Both the position numbers and the translations under genes were made by a program. Positions 1-6,901 of a stretch of DNA of 10,883 nt are shown in pieces. The stretch's first letter is position 1. Every line of letters starts with the position of its first letter. The DNA is from an uncultured Oscillospiraceae bacterium (GTDB lineage Bacteria > Bacillota > Clostridia > Oscillospirales > Acutalibacteraceae). The notes beneath the pieces are model-generated. The model worked only from the letters and a program-made list of their open reading frames with translations, was not told the origin of the DNA and ran no database searches. Location of the stretch: contig USAR01000032.1 in the NCBI GenBank assembly GCA_900552605.1, positions 1 through 10,883 of the forward strand. The letters run 5' to 3'.

Positions 1-29
1 GCATTCCTGCTGAACCGCTCTTCCGATCT
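1..29 (+). other. Illumina paired-end adapter contamination
   Basis: The first 29 bases begin GCATTCCTGC and end CTCTTCCGATCT. They match the 3' end of the Illumina paired-end PCR primer 2.0 / read-2 adapter as I know it. This is synthetic sequence left untrimmed at a contig end, not biology. Genomic sequence probably begins at about 30. The short CTGATCT at 30-36 partly echoes the adapter end and may also be unreliable. Confidence 0.95.
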
Positions 30-61
30 CTGATCTAATGTATGAATTTTTGGAAGAAACA

Positions 62-90
62 TTGTAATTGATAAAATTATTTGATATAAT
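62..90 (+). promoter_or_regulatory. SigA-type promoter of the DUF975-like gene
   Basis: A -35 box TTGTAA (62-67) is separated by 17 bp from a perfect -10 box TATAAT (85-90). A TG at 82-83 forms an extended -10 element. The predicted transcription start is near 97, giving a leader of about 30 nt to the GTG start at 126. Confidence 0.75.
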
Positions 91-125
91 ATCGTTTACA
101 AGAGTTTAAGAAAGGGGCAATTGTT

Positions 126-950
126 GTGCTGCCAAGCTCTAAGGCAATAAAAAAAACCGCTCGCAGAGCGCTTAACGGCAATTGGGTGCGCTGCGTGTGC
201 GTTTCGTTGGTACTTGTGCTGGCGCTTGCGTTTTGCGCGGTTTTTGCAGAAACGATTTTTGCGATTTTTTCAACATATATCCATACGCCGAACGGCAAGC
301 TTACCGTTCCCGGCTTTGTAATTGCGCTTACTTGCACCGCGGTTATAGCATTTTTTGTTTTTCCGCTGTGTGAGGGTGTTGCGCGCTGGTTTTGGTTTTT
401 CACACTTGAAAAGGAACGCCCTGTTTCTGAAATTTTTTACTATTATTCAAACCGTGTATATTTAATCGGCTCCGTTTATCTTGCGCTGCGTCTTATAGCG
501 CGACTTGCCGCAGTTGCTGTTGCATGCTATTTGCCGGCGGTGCTCGTTTGGTCGCTTGCCAACGGCACGTTTTATTCCTTAAGCGGTTACAGCGACGGCG
601 ATACTACCGCCGTTTTAAAGCCGCTTTTGTACGTTTTCACCGCGCTAAGCACGCTGCTGCTTGTAAAGATTGCGGTAAGATATTCTTTGGCTCCCGTTAT
701 TGCGGTTATTAACGAGGATATTGACGCAAGAAGCGCAATAGCGCTGTCGGCAACGATTGCAAGACGATATAAAAACGCATATTTCAATGTGCTTGTATCA
801 TTTATCGGCTGGATCGTGCTTTCGGTTCTCGGCGTAACAATGCTTTATACGCTGCCGTTTTTGTTTGTTTCCTACACCGTGTTTTGCAGATTTGCGATAA
901 ATTCCTACCGCACAGACTGTTGCGTGCGCGGTGAAAAACCGCTTATTTAG
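126..950 (+). CDS. DUF975-like polytopic membrane protein
   Basis: A 274-aa integral membrane protein of unknown function. Hydrophobic segments lie near residues 23-45, 62-80, 113-142, 165-183 and 219-255. The N-terminus has a basic stretch followed by a GNW motif (residues 18-20). The C-terminal part has a YSLAP segment (186-190), an acidic INEDID stretch (195-200), serine/alanine-rich residues, then FIGW (226-229) before the last hydrophobic stretch. This order resembles the DUF975 family of Firmicutes membrane proteins, where R..S...YILED..., many S/A residues and SFIGW precede the last helices; the family match is from memory. The GTG start is supported by AAAGGGG at 111-117, 8 nt upstream. 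It is monocistronic as far as visible. No convincing terminator follows it, so transcripts may run into the 5S gene and stop at its terminator. No substrate or partner can be inferred. Confidence 0.8.
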   Translation: MLPSSKAIKKTARRALNGNWVRCVCVSLVLVLALAFCAVFAETIFAIFSTYIHTPNGKLTVPGFVIALTCTAVIAFFVFPLCEGVARWFWFFTLEKERPVSEIFYYYSNRVYLIGSVYLALRLIARLAAVAVACYLPAVLVWSLANGTFYSLSGYSDGDTTAVLKPLLYVFTALSTLLLVKIAVRYSLAPVIAVINEDIDARSAIALSATIARRYKNAYFNVLVSFIGWIVLSVLGVTMLYTLPFLFVSYTVFCRFAINSYRTDCCVRGEKPLI

Positions 951-1082
951 CTTCTGTTGCTATTGTGTCGGTTGATGTGAAAACGCCCGGTAATCGACGC
1001 ATTTTTTTACCGGTATATCTCCTAAAAATGTTGCGTTTTCTGTGCGTTGCGACACTTCGCGGAAAATATTTTAAAAAAAGTG

Positions 1083-1111
1083 TTGACAAATATATTCTTT
1101 TGTGGTATTAT
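1083..1111 (+). promoter_or_regulatory. Strong promoter of the 5S rRNA gene
   Basis: A perfect -35 TTGACA (1083-1088) lies 17 bp from a -10 TATTAT (1106-1111), with TG at 1103-1104 as an extended -10. The predicted start is near 1118, about 28 nt before mature 5S rRNA. It is the closest-to-consensus promoter in the window, as expected for a stable RNA gene. Confidence 0.85.
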
Positions 1112-1145
1112 ATTCAACGTTCCGCAAGGGACAGTAAAAAATTCA

Positions 1146-1261
<116 letters not shown>

Positions 1262-1268
1262 ATTTTTT

Positions 1269-1300
1269 ATCGCCTGATTTTTATTCGGGCGATTTTTTTT
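1269..1300 (+). terminator. Intrinsic terminator of the 5S rRNA gene
   Basis: A 9-bp stem pairs ATCGCCTGA (1269-1277) with TCGGGCGAT (1285-1293), with one G-U pair. A run of eight T (1293-1300) follows. It begins 8 nt after the end of 5S rRNA. Confidence 0.88.
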
Positions 1301-1580
1301 GCCGATTTTTGTCCGACGCAGGCTTAGTTTTTGTCGGTGCGCATAGTTAAGTTGTTAACTGCCGCTTTCATCCGCGCCGGGTTTTAAATGTTGAAGTTTT
1401 GAAAATCGGGCTCAGCGCAACCGTCAACCGCAGTGCTGCCCGAATTTTGTTTCAAGGCACGCATTGCCGTCGTGCGACGTAAAGCCTATCGTAAATTCAA
1501 GATGAAAACGGCTGAACATTGCACCAATGCCCCGGTTGCGCCGTAACGGGCGGTCAAACCAACCGATAATTAAAAAACTC
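1301..1580. other. Gene-free interval with inverted repeats
   Basis: No ORF with a plausible ribosome binding site and no tRNA is visible. The stretch lies between the 5S terminator and the promoter of the polysaccharide genes. The clearest structure is the bulged hairpin at 1402-1448. A second potential nested stem pairs CGGTTG (1533-1538) with CAACCG (1560-1565) around CGCC/GGCG. CAACCG also occurs twice in the loop of the first hairpin (1418-1423 and 1425-1430). Because the next promoter is downstream, this is not the leader of the following operon. Confidence 0.6.
1402..1448. repeat. Bulged 15-bp inverted repeat, possible terminator
   Basis: AAAAT-CGGGC-AGCGC (1402-1418, with TC bulged) pairs with GTGCT-GCCCG-ATTTT (1433-1448, with one A bulged), including one G-U pair, around a 14-nt loop. 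The 3' arm ends ATTTTGTTT, so it could terminate transcription from the left. No transcript needing termination here is obvious, because the 5S gene already has a terminator. Confidence 0.5.
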
Positions 1581-1609
1581 TTGTAATTTCCGCTCCGATA
1601 ATATATAAT
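1581..1609 (+). promoter_or_regulatory. Promoter of the polysaccharide-control operon
   Basis: TTGTAA (1581-1586), a 17-bp spacer and a perfect TATAAT (1604-1609). The predicted start is near 1616, giving a leader of about 64 nt to the ATG at 1680. The -35 hexamer and spacing are the same as those of the promoter at 62-90. Confidence 0.75.
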
Positions 1610-1679
1610 GTATTTGTTGTAAAAAATATGCAGAATAAAAGCGCCGTCAGGTCGTTAAGACGAAAGGATGTTATAAAAA

Positions 1680-2414
1680 ATGGGAGAATACTCCGTAGTT
1701 GATATGCTGCGAATTGTGCTTAAACGCATATGGCTTGTTATAATAGTCGGTGTGCTTTGCGCCTCTGTAGCATTTATTTATTGCTCTATGATAGCCACCC
1801 CCACATATCAGGCAAGAGCTTGTATCATAGGAAGTAACGGTAACGTTGCTGCCGATATGGATATGCAGGTGAGCTCATCGGCTGCCGATACCTCAATTAA
1901 ATCGAACGATCTTGCAGCGTCGCTTTCCCTTACCGACACTTATGTTATAATGCTTAAAAAAATGCCTACGGAAAGTCAGCTGTTTATAGACAGAATAACA
2001 GAAGCAGGTCTTGCCGATTATTACAACAAAAAGTCCACAGTCAGCATCAGCGCAAACAAGGACACGCTGGTTATAGATATCACCGTTGTTTCAACCGACC
2101 GCGAGGTTGCAAAGCAGATTGCAAATATCTATGCCGAGTGCTCTTCCGATTTCATTGCTGACTATAACATAGGCATGATAAAGACCCTATCAAAGGCGCG
2201 CAATGCGGTGCAGGTTTCTCCGCGCACATTTTTGACCACTGCGCTTGCCTGCCTTTTAGGAGTTGCGGCAACCGCGGTAATTATAATCTATCTCGCACTT
2301 AGCGACCGCACCATAAACGGCGAGGACGATATTAAAGTAAATTACGATATCCCTGTCCTCGGCGTTGTACCGGACTTTCAATCAATGACGAAGGGAGGCA
2401 GCAGCCGTGGCTAA
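1680..2414 (+). CDS. cpsC: CpsC/YveK-like Wzz-domain polysaccharide chain-length and kinase adaptor protein
   Basis: A 244-aa membrane protein with the Wzz/CpsC layout: a short cytosolic N-terminus (GEYSVVDMLRIVLKR), TM1 at about 17-37, an extracellular domain of about 145 residues, TM2 at about 184-207, and a cytosolic tail ending near DIPVLGVVPDF. In Firmicutes such proteins recruit and activate the separate BY-kinase, here the next gene, and together they set polysaccharide chain length. The length fits the family (about 230 aa). Start: ATG preceded by AAAGGATG (1663-1670), a slightly long spacing. The stop overlaps the kinase start by 8 nt, so the two are translationally coupled. The tail after TM2 is short, as expected when the kinase is a separate polypeptide. 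The family call is secure; the specific polymer is unknown. Confidence 0.9.
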   Translation: MGEYSVVDMLRIVLKRIWLVIIVGVLCASVAFIYCSMIATPTYQARACIIGSNGNVAADMDMQVSSSAADTSIKSNDLAASLSLTDTYVIMLKKMPTESQLFIDRITEAGLADYYNKKSTVSISANKDTLVIDITVVSTDREVAKQIANIYAECSSDFIADYNIGMIKTLSKARNAVQVSPRTFLTTALACLLGVAATAVIIIYLALSDRTINGEDDIKVNYDIPVLGVVPDFQSMTKGGSSRG

Positions 2415-3189
2415 GAAAAACGAAAACAATTATCAAAAGTCGGTTCCCGTCACCGAAAACGAGCTTTCCTCCGCAACTTCCGACAAGGATCGTCAGCACG
2501 TTCCGTTTGCCATTGTTGAAGCTTATAAAACAATTCGTACAAACCTTATGTTTTTGCTTCCGCAAAAGCAGTGCAAAAGGGTAATAATATCATCGTCTGG
2601 TGTCGGCGAAGGAAAATCGACAACAGCCGTTAACCTTTCCATTGCGTTTGCACAAACCGGCAGCAAGGTATTGCTTATAGACGCCGATATGCGCCGCCCC
2701 TCAATTTACAAAAAGCTTAAGGTGCAAAATACAAAAGGCCTTTCCTCCGAGCTTGTAGGCTTTTGTGAAATCGATGAGATCATAACTCAGATAAACCCTT
2801 ATTTTGATATTATGACAGCAGGGCCTATTCCGCCCAATCCGTCGGAGCTTTTGGGCAGCGAAAAAATGGAAGAGCTGCTTGATAAGCTTTCCGAAAAATA
2901 TGATTACATCTTCATTGATATGCCGCCCGTGAATGTGGTCTCCGATGCACTTGTGCTTGCTAAAAAGACCGACGGTATAGTGTTTGTTGTGCAGGATATG
3001 ATAACCACGCACGAGGAAATGCAGAAAGCGCTTGACAGCATTAAGTTTGCCGATGTTAAGCTGCTTGGTGTAGTTATAAACGGCTCAAGCAAATCAAAGC
3101 GTTCAAAGTATCGCTACCGTTATATGACAGGCGGCAGATATACCTATTCTTACTCTTCTTATAACTATACCTCGCACGGCGAAAAATAA
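2407..3189 (+). CDS. cpsD: CpsD/YwqD-like bacterial tyrosine autokinase (BY-kinase)
   Basis: A 260-aa cytosolic P-loop kinase that should dock on the CpsC-like protein and autophosphorylate its tyrosine tail in trans. Visible motifs: EAYKTIRTN (38-46), the oligomerisation ExxRxxR region with K41 in place of the first Arg; Walker A SGVGEGKST (64-72, K70); Walker A' LLIDADMRRP (89-98); Walker B YIFIDMPP (167-174). The C-terminus carries eight tyrosines between 235 and 254, alternating with R, S, T and N. The GTG start at 2407 is supported by GGGAGG at 2393-2398, 8 nt upstream, and lies inside the last codons of cpsC. It is followed after 22 nt by the cognate phosphatase, the usual kinase/phosphatase pairing. 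No key catalytic residue is missing. Confidence 0.95.
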   Translation: MAKKNENNYQKSVPVTENELSSATSDKDRQHVPFAIVEAYKTIRTNLMFLLPQKQCKRVIISSSGVGEGKSTTAVNLSIAFAQTGSKVLLIDADMRRPSIYKKLKVQNTKGLSSELVGFCEIDEIITQINPYFDIMTAGPIPPNPSELLGSEKMEELLDKLSEKYDYIFIDMPPVNVVSDALVLAKKTDGIVFVVQDMITTHEEMQKALDSIKFADVKLLGVVINGSSKSKRSKYRYRYMTGGRYTYSYSSYNYTSHGEK

Positions 3190-3211
3190 GCCCTGATTTT
3201 GGAGGTACGGT

Positions 3212-3934
3212 ATGATAAGTGACATACATTCGCACATCATTCCGGGAGTTGACGACGGCTCCGCGAATATTCGCGAATCGTTGCAGCTGCTTGAAATGCT
3301 TAAGAATCAGGGCGTCTGCCATGCAGTCGCCACTCCGCATTTTTATGCCGACAGCTGTCCGTCGCCCTCAGTTCATGCAGAAAGTATGCGTTTAGAGCTT
3401 GAAAAGCTGAGCGAAGCGGCAAAGATGGCAGGGCACGAAAATCCAAAGCTTTTTTTGGGACACGAGGTACACTATTTCCGCGGAATAAGCGCTGTTCGCG
3501 ATATTGAAAAGCTGTGCTATTTCGGCAGCCGCCGCATTTTGCTGGAGTTGCCGTTCGGTCAATTCGACAGACGCGTGACAGACGAGGCTGTGGAAATGTC
3601 GCTTAATTTCGGCATAACACCCGTGCTTGCGCATATCGAAAGGTATGCTCGTTCAGGCAGCTTTCAAAATGTGCTTGAAATTATCGACGACGGCTTTTGC
3701 GAAGCACAGCTCAACTGCGATACCGTTATCGACCGCCACACAAGGAAGTTTGCCCTGCAGCTGATTGAGGACGGATATATAAAGTATCTTGCGTCGGACG
3801 CTCATTCGGTAAAATCAAGACCGCCGAGATTTGACAGCGCGGTTAAAATAATCGATCAAAAGCTCGGCGAATCGGCAGTGCAAAGACTTGCGGATAATTC
3901 CGATAAGCTTGTGGGCGAGCTTACGGCCTTTTAA
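3212..3934 (+). CDS. cpsB: CpsB/YwqE-like PHP-family protein-tyrosine phosphatase
   Basis: A 240-aa metal-dependent phosphatase of the PHP superfamily. In this family it removes phosphate from the tyrosine tail of CpsD-type kinases and so resets polysaccharide assembly. Metal-binding and catalytic motifs are all present: DIHSHIIPGVDDG (4-16; H6, H8, D14), ATPHF (40-44; H43), GHEVHY (83-88; E85, H87), AHIERY (140-145; H141) and SDAHS (195-199; D196, H198). The length matches the family (about 250 aa). The ATG is preceded by a perfect GGAGG (3201-3205) with a 6-nt spacer. It is the third gene of the operon; the 125-nt gap after it holds a hairpin but no recognisable promoter. High confidence. 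Confidence 0.95.
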   Translation: MISDIHSHIIPGVDDGSANIRESLQLLEMLKNQGVCHAVATPHFYADSCPSPSVHAESMRLELEKLSEAAKMAGHENPKLFLGHEVHYFRGISAVRDIEKLCYFGSRRILLELPFGQFDRRVTDEAVEMSLNFGITPVLAHIERYARSGSFQNVLEIIDDGFCEAQLNCDTVIDRHTRKFALQLIEDGYIKYLASDAHSVKSRPPRFDSAVKIIDQKLGESAVQRLADNSDKLVGELTAF

Positions 3935-3999
3935 TAAATAAAGGCGCGGATCGGCTGCACTGCAAAAACAAAAAATCTTGCTCATTTCAGCGTTAAATA

Positions 4000-4031
4000 T
4001 TGCTTTAAACGCACGCCTTAGGTTTAAGCAA
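4000..4031. repeat. Stem-loop ahead of the dehydratase gene
   Basis: TTGCTTTAAAC (4000-4010) can pair with GTTTAAGCAA (4022-4031), giving 10 bp with one bulged T and an 11-nt loop. No T-run follows, so it does not look like an intrinsic terminator. It lies about 20 nt before the ribosome binding site of the next gene. It could be an mRNA-stability or processing element, or neutral. Confidence 0.45.
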
Positions 4032-4059
4032 AGCTGCTCGGTGTGTGTGAAGGGAACGT

Positions 4060-5910
4060 GTGATAGTGATTAAAAACTCAATGGTAAAACAAAACAGCCT
4101 GCTGTTTATAGATTTTGTTGTTATGATGGCAATACAAATGGCAAGCGTTTTGCTTATTTGCGACGGCGTTTTTTCGGTTGCCTTTACAGCCTATAACGTG
4201 ATGCACGTTTTGGCGTTTACTGTTGTTAATATCATTTTTATGGCAATCTTCGGCACATACGGCGTTATATGGCGCTTTTCAAAATTTATCGATCTGTTTA
4301 AATGCGGTCTCGGCATTGTGTGCGGCTCGGCACTGTTTTGCATTTACTCAATCGTTGCAAGACTTCCGCAGCCGTTCGGCTTTGAATTCAGCATAATCGG
4401 TCTTTCGTTCTCCTGCGTTGTTGTTGTGGGAATGAGACTGATATATCGCATATTATATGAAAGATCCAAAAAGCCCGACGGCGAAAAAAGCGAAAAAAGC
4501 CGCACTATGATCATCGGCGCCGGCATTTGCGGCCGCTCGGTGCTTAACGAAATGGTTGAGACCGACACGCCGTATTTACCCGTTTGCGTGGTTGACGACG
4601 ACCCAACAAAAATCGGCAGAACGGTTGAGGGCATTAAGATAAACGGTCCGATTCCGCTTGTGCCGGAGCTTTGCAGAAAACTAAGCATTAAAACCATTCT
4701 CTTTGCAATACCGTCGTGCGAGGCGGGTCTTCGCAACAATATTTTAAAAATGTGCAGCGAAACCGGCTGCGAAGTAAAAATCGTTCCGAACATTACAAAT
4801 CTTGTGCAGGAAACCAACATTCTGCATCAGGTTAAGGATATTAAAATAGAGGATCTGCTCGGCCGCGACGTTATCGACCTTAATAACGACGATATTGCAA
4901 GATTTGTTAGTGACGAGGTTTGTATGGTAACAGGCGGCGGCGGTTCGATAGGCTCGGAGCTTTGCCGCCAGATATCACACTATAAACCGAAAAAGCTTGT
5001 TATTATCGATATTTACGAAAATAATGCTTATGAAATTCAGCAGGAGCTTTTAAGAAAAGGCTTTCACAACATATCGGTTGAGATTTCTTCTGTTCGTGAT
5101 TTCAACAAAATGGACAAGCTTTTCAAAAAGCACCGTCCGAATATTGTTTTTCACGCGGCGGCTCACAAGCACGTTCCGCTTATGGAGGATAATCCCGAGG
5201 AAGCTGTTAAAAATAACTGTATGGGAACGCTTAATATCGCCACCCTTTGCGACGCTTACAGCGTTAAGAAAATGGTGCTTATTTCAACCGACAAAGCGGT
5301 TAACCCAACAAATATAATGGGCGCTTCCAAACGCTGCTGCGAGATGATTATGCAGTATATGGCGCAGCAGGAAACACAAACGGATTTTGTTGCGGTGCGG
5401 TTCGGCAATGTGCTCGGCTCAAACGGCTCGGTTATTCCGCTTTTCAGAAAGCAGATAGAAGAGGGCGGACCGGTAACTGTTACCCACCCCGACATTATAC
5501 GATATTTTATGACAATTCCCGAGGCGGTGTCGCTTGTTCTGGAGGCCGGTATGATGGCAAACGGCGGCGATATATTTGTGCTTGATATGGGCTCGCCCGT
5601 TAAAATAACAACACTGGCGGAAAACCTTATAAGAATATACGGCTATGAGCCTTACAAGGAAATGCCGATAGTTTTCACAGGACTGCGTCCCGGCGAAAAG
5701 CTTTTTGAAGAGCTGCTTATGAAGGAGGAGGGGCTGCGCTCCACCGCAAACAAAAAAATCTTCATCGGTCAGCAGATTAAAATTGATCCTCAGGAGTTCA
5801 TCGAAAAGCTCTCAACGCTTAAGCGCGTTGCTTTTGAAAACAACCACGACGCCGTAATTTCCTGTATGACGGAGCTTGTTCCGACATACCATCCAAATCT
5901 CAACAAATAA
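4060..5910 (+). CDS. capD: Membrane-anchored nucleotide-sugar 4,6-dehydratase (CapD/WbpM/PglF family)
   Basis: A 616-aa protein of the large, membrane-bound short-chain dehydrogenase type that converts UDP-GlcNAc-like substrates to 4-keto-6-deoxy sugars for surface glycans. Four hydrophobic segments occupy about residues 15-130. A first Rossmann-like CoA-binding-type domain has IIGAGICG (151-158). The catalytic domain has the NAD-binding motif TGGGGSIG (291-298), HAAAHKHVPLME (365-376), STDKAVNPTNIMGASKR (409-425) and LRPGEKLFEEL (542-552). The usual YxxxK is MxxxK (M420, K424), typical of this subfamily and not a defect. AAGGGA (4050-4055) is only 4 nt from the GTG at 4060 but 10 nt from the in-frame GTG at 4066, so the true start may be two codons later. 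It follows the kinase module and probably supplies its sugar precursor. The exact product cannot be read from sequence. Confidence 0.92.
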   Translation: MIVIKNSMVKQNSLLFIDFVVMMAIQMASVLLICDGVFSVAFTAYNVMHVLAFTVVNIIFMAIFGTYGVIWRFSKFIDLFKCGLGIVCGSALFCIYSIVARLPQPFGFEFSIIGLSFSCVVVVGMRLIYRILYERSKKPDGEKSEKSRTMIIGAGICGRSVLNEMVETDTPYLPVCVVDDDPTKIGRTVEGIKINGPIPLVPELCRKLSIKTILFAIPSCEAGLRNNILKMCSETGCEVKIVPNITNLVQETNILHQVKDIKIEDLLGRDVIDLNNDDIARFVSDEVCMVTGGGGSIGSELCRQISHYKPKKLVIIDIYENNAYEIQQELLRKGFHNISVEISSVRDFNKMDKLFKKHRPNIVFHAAAHKHVPLMEDNPEEAVKNNCMGTLNIATLCDAYSVKKMVLISTDKAVNPTNIMGASKRCCEMIMQYMAQQETQTDFVAVRFGNVLGSNGSVIPLFRKQIEEGGPVTVTHPDIIRYFMTIPEAVSLVLEAGMMANGGDIFVLDMGSPVKITTLAENLIRIYGYEPYKEMPIVFTGLRPGEKLFEELLMKEEGLRSTANKKIFIGQQIKIDPQEFIEKLSTLKRVAFENNHDAVISCMTELVPTYHPNLNK

Positions 5911-5945
5911 ATTTAAAAACAACAATAAAACGGAGGTAATTCAAA

Positions 5946-6146
5946 ATGACAATTACAAAAGATATGTGTATAGGCGATATTCTCGATCTCGACGAGGGAA
6001 CTGCTCCTTTCTTTCTTGAAATGGGTATGCACTGCCTCGGTTGCCCTTCGGCACGCGGTGAATCACTTGAAGAAGCTTGCGCCGTTCACGGAACGGATTG
6101 CGACGAGCTTGTTTCAAAAATCAACGATTATCTTGCGAGCAAGTAA
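5946..6146 (+). CDS. DUF1858 small redox-type protein with CxxC
   Basis: A 66-aa protein covering essentially one DUF1858 domain, the family also found associated with hybrid-cluster (prismane) proteins as a putative redox disulfide domain. The core is [20 protein letters not shown] followed by CLGC (C30, C33), with extra cysteines at 8, 45 and 52. The fold is expected to be a small helical bundle; no enzyme activity is established to my knowledge. The CxxC suggests thiol redox or metal binding, which is an inference. The ATG is preceded by CGGAGG (5931-5936), 9 nt upstream. It lies 35 nt after the dehydratase and 6 nt before trmK, so it is co-transcribed with the translation genes downstream. 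No hybrid-cluster protein is present in the window. Confidence 0.88.
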   Translation: MTITKDMCIGDILDLDEGTAPFFLEMGMHCLGCPSARGESLEEACAVHGTDCDELVSKINDYLASK

Positions 6147-6152
6147 TCAACG

Positions 6153-6848
6153 TTGCAGCTAAAACCAAGACTTGAGATGATTTTAAGGTCGGTGCCGAAA
6201 GGGTCGCTTGTTGCAGACATCGGCACCGACCATGCGTTTTTGGCGATTGCTCTTCGCAAAACAGGCACAGCGAAGCACGTTATTGCGTGTGATATAAATA
6301 AAGGTCCGCTTGCAAACGCTGCCGAAAACGTTAATAAAACCAAAACCGACGGTATTACCCTCAGACTTTCGGACGGGCTCGGGAACATTAAGCCGAACGA
6401 GGTCGATGTTATTGTGGCGGCGGGAATGGGCGGCGATGTTATCGCGAGTATCATAAGCCGCGCCGAATGGCTTAAGGACAGCGCAAAAACGCTAATATTA
6501 CAGCCGATGTCATCTGCCGACGCACTGCACGAATATCTATATAATAACGGATTTGAAATTGTGCGCGAAAACGCGGTTTTCGACAGCGGCAGGTGTTATG
6601 TTGTCATCACCGCGAAATACGACGGCAAAAAAAGAAAGCTCGGCGGTGCAAAGCTTTTTATAGGGGAGCTTAAACCGGACGACGGAGAAGCGGAGTATGA
6701 TTTTGCAAGGCGGCAGCTCGAGCGTGTTTCGGCTTGCGCCGAAAGCCTTAAAGCGGTTGAGCGCAAGCAAAAGGAATACCGCAAGATGCTTGAAGCGACA
6801 AAAGAGCTTGAAAGATTGCTCGGAAACGGCGATAAACAGCGGCAGTAA
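6153..6848 (+). CDS. trmK: tRNA (adenine-22-N1)-methyltransferase TrmK
   Basis: A 231-aa SAM-dependent methyltransferase that makes m1A22 in the D-arm region of tRNAs, acting in the cytosol. Visible motifs: SAM-binding ADIGTDHAFL (21-30), acidic loop ACDIN (45-49), the family-specific GMGGD (91-95) and LILQPM (114-119). A helical C-terminal segment (about 180-225) is rich in K, E and R, as expected for the coiled-coil extension of this family. Start: TTG at 6153. This keeps the family N-terminus (LKPRLEMILRSVPKGS) intact; the next ATG at 6177 would remove it. The ribosome binding site is weak (GCGAGC region), so translation is probably coupled to the DUF1858 gene that stops 6 nt earlier. TrmK is often next to a Nif3-like gene in Firmicutes; here rqcH follows instead. 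Confidence 0.93.
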   Translation: MQLKPRLEMILRSVPKGSLVADIGTDHAFLAIALRKTGTAKHVIACDINKGPLANAAENVNKTKTDGITLRLSDGLGNIKPNEVDVIVAAGMGGDVIASIISRAEWLKDSAKTLILQPMSSADALHEYLYNNGFEIVRENAVFDSGRCYVVITAKYDGKKRKLGGAKLFIGELKPDDGEAEYDFARRQLERVSACAESLKAVERKQKEYRKMLEATKELERLLGNGDKQRQ

Positions 6849-6901
6849 CTGCGGCTGCTGAGTTATAACAGATACAATTATAAAACGGAGAAAACTTGAA
6901 A

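Noticed and set aside
987..1013. CCGGTAA / TTACCGG inverted repeat as terminator of the DUF975-like gene
   Set aside because: Only 7 bp around a 13-nt loop and no T-run after it; too weak to call.
1451..1556. Possible c-di-GMP-I (GEMM) riboswitch, because GACGTAAAGCC resembles the conserved GACGCAAAGCC block
   Set aside because: The partner block (CAGGGCAAACC) and the second conserved hairpin are not present in the right order, and the stretch lies upstream of the operon promoter at 1581-1609.
3935..4059. Internal promoter before the dehydratase gene
   Set aside because: TTGCTC at 3978-3983 has no TATAAT-like box at 16-18 bp. No convincing alternative was seen.
4344..4820. 158-residue minus-strand open frame
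   Set aside because: Antisense to the dehydratase gene with low-complexity content and no family resemblance.
6896..6901. TTG at 6896 as the start of rqcH
   Set aside because: Family proteins begin MALDG, which matches the ATG at 6902. The TTG would add only two residues and is closer to the ribosome binding site than usual.
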